Made by a program: the position numbers and the translations under genes. The notes beneath the pieces were generated by a model. That model did not search any database. It was not told the DNA's origin and worked only from the letters and a program-made list of their open reading frames with translations. Shown piece by piece: positions 63,001-64,000 of a stretch of DNA of 64,000 bases. Numbering within the stretch: position 1 is the stretch's first letter; each line of letters opens with the position of its first letter. Source of the DNA: PALSA-243 sp049522755 (lineage in GTDB: Bacteria > Acidobacteriota > Terriglobia > Bryobacterales > Bryobacteraceae); contig JBEKNN010000006.1 of the NCBI GenBank assembly GCA_049522755.1, positions 16,884 through 80,883 of the forward strand, written 5' to 3'.

Positions 63001-63063
63001 CGGCCCCGCGGCCAATGCTGGAAAAGCCGCCAGCAATGCAATAAGAAAGGTATGCTTAGCCAT
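54070..63063 (-). CDS. Giant secreted SBBP-repeat protein with 16 tandem C-terminal modules
   Basis: 2997 residues. Signal peptide (1-18, ending ALAAG). Residues about 20-225: DUF7948-like domain (LEVRFMAKGSG, PLAGRVNFFTGGEENW, YAGIDMVYGG, KSEFLVAAGADP). Residues about 225-660: SBBP beta-propeller repeats of about 57-60 residues, each with a VDSTGAAYVTGWT and FVAKL-type strand. Residues about 675-2997: 16 modules of about 140 residues, each opening P-SGxGxQQTF and closing W..EGxW, with a conserved pair of Cys (GAC/SC and NSQC). Eleven modules are type A (ALLTDAGAQPASS), five are type B (STVWVWFT, ATNQLFxLNDAG). Probably an extracellular adhesion or surface-layer type protein (inference). Divergent from an ECF sigma gene. 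Confidence 0.88.
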   Translation of the reverse strand: MAKHTFLIALLAAFPALAAGPAEHGIPLFFVANDGQTALEVRFMAKGSGLTAYFLKDEAVFQTFGSSLRMHLEGANPKVRIEGASPLAGRVNFFTGGEENWRAGLPMYGAVAYRDLYAGIDMVYGGSGRNLKSEFLVAAGADPSLIRVRYLGAGEVRIDADGALAISVNGETIRERAPEAYQIRRGKRVAVESHFQAGADGAFGFAVGAYDRSLPLVIDPVLSYSTLLGGSGADAANALAVDSTGAAYIAGFTASYNLPTLNPEQAANGGGNDAFVAKLNSTGNALVYCTYLGGTGEDKALGIAVDSTGAAYVTGWTQSANFPVRNALQASLAGGQNAFVVKLTPTGNGLAYSTFLGGNGSDSGNGIALDSSFNAYVVGDATSTNFPTSASGFQKTYHGGQDAFVAKLSSTGASLVYSTYIGGGNLDHGAAIAVDASGTTYITGSTSSTDFPMASAFQGANGGGQNAFITRLSAAGTSLLFSTFLGGSGGRTGYPEAGQGIALDSAGNAYIAGVTSSANFPVMNPAQSTLNGSSDAFMAKMSAAGALVYSTYLGGSGLDAGNAVAVDSSGNAYIGGYTYSIDLPVVSAVQSTIGSVGSTDAFVGKLSPAGNSVSFLTYLGGDDSDTATGIAVDSSGSVYVAGWTLSANFPVLNAYQTSNAGNYGAFVTKYVFNVGPVNVSVTPNSGSGAPPPFSFQYSDANGAADLTAVGALFNTSSSLTGACAVIYNRALNTLALLTDAGAQPAGTLTPGSGTQQNSQCVLSGGGSSVSLSGNLLTLNLAITFQGGFAGAKNIYMQSSNPFQITAWQAEGTWGVLPAIAMTATPASGNATQQTFNFQVSDSFGATDLASIGALFNTSTSTTSACSVTYSRAQNTLALLTDAGAQPAGTLTPGSGTQQNSQCVLNGAGSSVSVAGNLLTLNLALSFQPAFAGAKNVYMDAVSSYGTLSWTQEGTWTSPPVVTMAVSPSSGAGTQQVFSFQATDSLAATDLTTIGVLFSSTTSTTGACSVLYNRALNTLALLTDAGAQPASSIAPGSGTEQNSQCVLSGSGSSVSVAGNTLTLSLQITFLPAFTGTKNTYMDAANAYETVNWQVEGTWVVASALTVSVTPSAGNGTQQTFNLQVSDPVGAADLTTVGLLFNSSVSTTAACAVLYNRAQNTLALLTDAGAQPAGSLSPGSGTQQNSQCVLNGSGSNVALSGNVLVLNLAVSFLPGFSGTKSVYAEAIGVSQTMSWQQEGIWTSPPVVTMAVTPSSGGGSQQKFVLQVTDSLAGTDLTTVGILINPAATTAAACAVIYNSVQNSLALLTDAGAQPASSIAPGSGSQQNSQCVLNGAGSSVSVAGNTLTLSLALTFQPAFLGQKNIYMDAANPYEIVNWQLEGTWVSAPVPAISVTPSAGIATQQTFSLQVTDALGVTDLSTIGILFNSSTSTAGACAVTYNRAQNALMLLTDAGAQPAGSIVPGSGSQQNSQCVLNGAGSSASASGNTLTLSVALGFQPAFSGTKNLYAESIGAYQTVNWQPQGTWTSPPVVTMAVTPSSGGGTQQKFTFQVTDSLAASDVTTVGALFNTTASVAGACAVIYNSAQNTLMLLTDAGAQPASAIAPGAGTQQNSQCVLSGSGSSVSALGNALTLNLTLTFQAAFTGVKNVYMDAANAYQTLTWQAEGTWATAAAPAMSVTPSSGSATQQTFSLQVSDPLGAVDLTTVGLLFNSTTSVASACAVTYNRAQNALMLLTDAGAAPASAITPGSGTQQNSQCVLNGAGSSASVSGNVLTLSIALSFQPAFSGTENLYAEAASTYQAANWQLEGTWISPPLVTMAVSPSSGGGTQQKFTLQVTDSLAETDLTTVGMLFNSTVSTVGACTVMYNRAQNTLMLLTDAGAAPATSITPGSGTQQNSQCVLSGSGASASASGNTLTLNLTLSFQPAFVGTKNVYIEAANSYQAATWQLQGTWNTAVTITMAAAPSSGSGPQQTFSFQFSDSAGVVDLTTAGALINATATTTSACAVIYTRLQNTFMLLTDSGGQPAGSITPGSGAQQNSQCILNGAGSTVSVSGNTLTLNLSISFQTAFDGVKNIYMDAVDPSTTGAWQLVGSWAATPVGPSVVSVTPASGSGSQQTFSLRYSDSAGATDLSTVWVWFTQSFSSPSANSCMLYYARATNQLFLLSDAATIWSPVVPGAAGTLSNSQCSINMGAASATGSGADLILSLPVTFTSAYAGNKSVFMYAASNGGTVSGWQQEGSWTVPQPPPPTLTAGPVTPSSGSGSQQAFSFQFSDSNGGSDLASVGMLFNATSTMPGGCAVIYNRAQNTLMLYTDAGAQPASSLTPGSGTQQNSQCTLTGTGSGASISGNVLTLILSLSFQAAFVGTKTLYMEAASSSVTLAWQAEGAWTVTQPPVAGPAVASVTPASGSGAQQTFALLYTDSVGATDLSTVWVWFTQSFSSTSANSCMLYYARATNQLFQLNDAGTVWSPAAPGTAVTLSNSQCSVNMSAASVAATGTNLILNLPMTFTSAFNGSKSIFMYAASVSGAVSGWQQEGSWTVPQPAVAPITGPVLLATSVAPLSGSGVQQTFALQYADSAGATDLSTVWVWFTSNFGPSTNTCMLYYARATNQLFFLNDAGTTWSSPVAPGTAITLSNSQCSVNVGAASVTATGTDLILNLPMIFSSAYEGSQSIYTYSASAGGAVSGWQPEGSWTVPQPLAPITGGAVTPAVGSGAQQTFALQYTDSVGEADLSTVWVWFTSKFNTATSANSCMLYYARATNQLFFLNDAGTTWSSPVAPGTAITLSNSQCSINVGAASVTASGVDLILNLPVTFTAAYDGSQGIYIYAASAGGTASGWQQAGSWTVPQPVVAAVASASVTPASGSGAQQTFALHYTDSAGTADFSTVWVWFTQSFNSATAANSCMLFYTRATNQWVQLNDAGTVWSSPVAPGTAVALSNSQCSIDMGAASVTASGTDLILNLPVTFITSDFNGNKSIFMYAASESGATSGWTSQGSWLVQ
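54073..61035 (-). repeat. Array of 16 tandem modules (about 430 nt each) in the giant gene
   Basis: Reading from the N-terminal side: ten type A modules, one B, one A, four B. Among A modules, alternating copies (third, fifth, seventh, ninth versus fourth, sixth, eighth) are more alike: odd ones open PPVVTMAVxPSSGGGTQQ and end MDAANxYxxxNW, even ones open SVTPSAGxxTQQTF and end YAEAxxxYQ. This shows growth by duplication of two-module units. Confidence 0.85.
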
Positions 63064-63163
63064 CCACCCGGTAATTCGGCGGAAACTGCCTTAGTCTTTA
63101 GAGATCGCGCCGGCTTTACAACAGCCAAACCGGTCACGACTGTGATATTTTTGCTCGCAGAGG

Positions 63164-63766
63164 ATGGGTGCGGGCCCGTCCACCAATGAGGTATCGCCGC
63201 GCGTGCCGCCCCAATCTGAGGAAATCACGGACTTATTGAAAGCCTGGGGCGGCGGTGACCAGGCCGCCCTGGATCGGCTGGCTGAAGAGGTGTATGGCGA
63301 ATTGCGCCGCATGGCCCGCCGATACATGAAGAATGAACGCCAGGGCAATACGCTGCAGACCACGGCACTGGTCAATGAGGTCTATCTCCGCCTGATAGAC
63401 GTGACGAAGGTCGAATGGCAAGAGCGCGCGCAGTTCTTTGCCATGGCGGCGCAGATGATGCGGCGCATCCTGGTGGACGCCGCTCGCAAACGGGCCGCGC
63501 ACAAGCGCGGCGGCATGGCGGCCAAAGTGAACTTCGAGGAAACGGCCGTCTTATCCCCCTCGCAGGATCGCTCCATTCTGGCTCTGGACGAGGCCCTGAC
63601 AGCGTTCTCACAGTTGGCTCCGCGCCAGGCGAAGGTTGTCGAGCTACGTTATTTCGGCGGATTGACGGAGGAGGAAATCGTCGCCACACTCGAAATCTCT
63701 CCGCGCACTGTCAGGCGCGATTGGGATCTCGCTAAGGCTTGGTTAGTGCGGGAGCTGAGCCGCTAG
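63164..63766 (+). CDS. ECF RNA polymerase sigma factor (acidobacterial TIGR02999-like)
   Basis: 200 residues from the ATG at 63164; GTG at 63203 would fit the usual family N-terminus better. Region 2: ALDRLAEEVYGELRRMARRYMKN, LQTTALVNEVYLRLI, WQERAQFFAMAAQMMRRILVD. Region 4: FSQLAPRQAKVVELRYFGGLTEEEIVATLEISPRTVRRDWDLAKAWLVREL. These are the signature strings of the planctomycete/acidobacterial sigma group that is typically paired with a Ser/Thr kinase, which is what follows here. Probably controlled by that kinase rather than by an anti-sigma factor (inference). Confidence 0.93.
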   Translation: MGAGPSTNEVSPRVPPQSEEITDLLKAWGGGDQAALDRLAEEVYGELRRMARRYMKNERQGNTLQTTALVNEVYLRLIDVTKVEWQERAQFFAMAAQMMRRILVDAARKRAAHKRGGMAAKVNFEETAVLSPSQDRSILALDEALTAFSQLAPRQAKVVELRYFGGLTEEEIVATLEISPRTVRRDWDLAKAWLVRELSR

Positions 63767-63796
63767 AATCAGATCAGAAGGGATTGTCTGCCAGCC

Positions 63797-64000
63797 ATGA
63801 ACCCGGAGCGGTTCCGGCAAATCGAAGAGCTATACCACGCGGCTCGCGAGGGAACCCCCGAGCAGCGCGCGGCAATGCTGGCCCAGACCGATCCCGAATT
63901 GCGCCGGGAAGTAGAGTCGCTGCTCGCACGGCTATCCGGCTGTGGATTCCTGGATCGGCCCGCTATCCAGAACGCCCCGGATCTGCTGGAGGATTCGACT
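63797..64000 (+). CDS. N-terminus of a Ser/Thr protein kinase-type protein (cut by window end)
   Basis: Only the first 68 codons are in the window: MNPERFRQIEELYHAA, EQRAAMLAQTDPELRREVES, LLARLSGC. This helical leader is the typical beginning of acidobacterial Ser/Thr kinases encoded directly downstream of an ECF sigma gene. The kinase domain itself lies outside the window, so the call rests on this leader and on position. Confidence 0.7.
   Translation, partial: MNPERFRQIEELYHAAREGTPEQRAAMLAQTDPELRREVESLLARLSGCGFLDRPAIQNAPDLLEDST

Overview
The window is a GC-rich chromosomal segment from a soil-type Acidobacterium, most likely of the Solibacter/Bryobacter lineage (inference). The evidence is a set of lineage-typical families: a TIGR03435-type protein, a VWFA-related acidobacterial protein, an ECF sigma factor next to an acidobacterial-style Ser/Thr kinase, a BlaI/BlaR1 pair whose BlaR1 carries a GWxTD-like tail, an S53 protease, SBBP-repeat proteins and many Tat-exported enzymes. 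No tRNA, rRNA, CRISPR array, prophage or intact insertion sequence was seen.

Layout. 0.2-5.7 kb: a three-gene unit (large secreted protein, VWA protein, HpnB-like glycosyltransferase). 5.9-9 kb: a HEAT-repeat protein, a frameshifted TIGR03435 gene and a secreted TolB-associated-type protein. 9-16.3 kb: a ThDP enzyme, a PEP-CTERM metalloprotease, a radical SAM protein, an MDR oxidoreductase, a carboxymuconolactone decarboxylase overlapping rlmB, and a UDG-like protein. 16.7-22.1 kb: a PH-like protein, a Tat-exported sugar isomerase-like protein, a BrnT relic, an M20 peptidase, a peptidoglycan-binding/DUF1906 protein and an isoprenylcysteine methyltransferase-like membrane protein. 22.4-25.1 kb: a histidine kinase/response regulator operon. 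25.2-34.5 kb: mainly exported enzymes (sedolisin, multicopper oxidase, phosphoesterase, an odd M20 protein).

34.7-38.8 kb: a decayed VapBC-like module abutting a polyprenyl-phosphate sugar transferase gene, then divergent rfbF-rfbG for CDP-4-keto-6-deoxyglucose synthesis. 38.8-41.5 kb: two Tat-exported enolase-superfamily enzymes. 41.6-44.2 kb: blaI-blaR1 with a candidate operator. 44.4-54 kb: a surface-glycan locus with a methyltransferase, a repeat-containing glycosyltransferase-like protein, an ABC-2 polysaccharide exporter whose ATPase lacks the usual C-terminal glycan-binding domain, another methyltransferase, an 847-residue three-domain methyltransferase and a radical SAM protein with a C-terminal beta-rich domain. 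54-63 kb: one 2997-residue secreted protein (N-terminal DUF7948-like region, SBBP repeats, then 16 tandem modules of about 140 residues). It is divergent from an ECF sigma factor and the start of a kinase-like gene.

The least ordinary parts are the glycan locus at 44.4-54 kb and the module array of the giant protein, which shows a two-module higher-order repeat and a change of module type toward the C-terminus. Several small decayed genes (TIGR03435 C-terminus, VapBC-like, BrnT, and a short frame overlapping the UDG-like gene) would be missed by a simple ORF caller.
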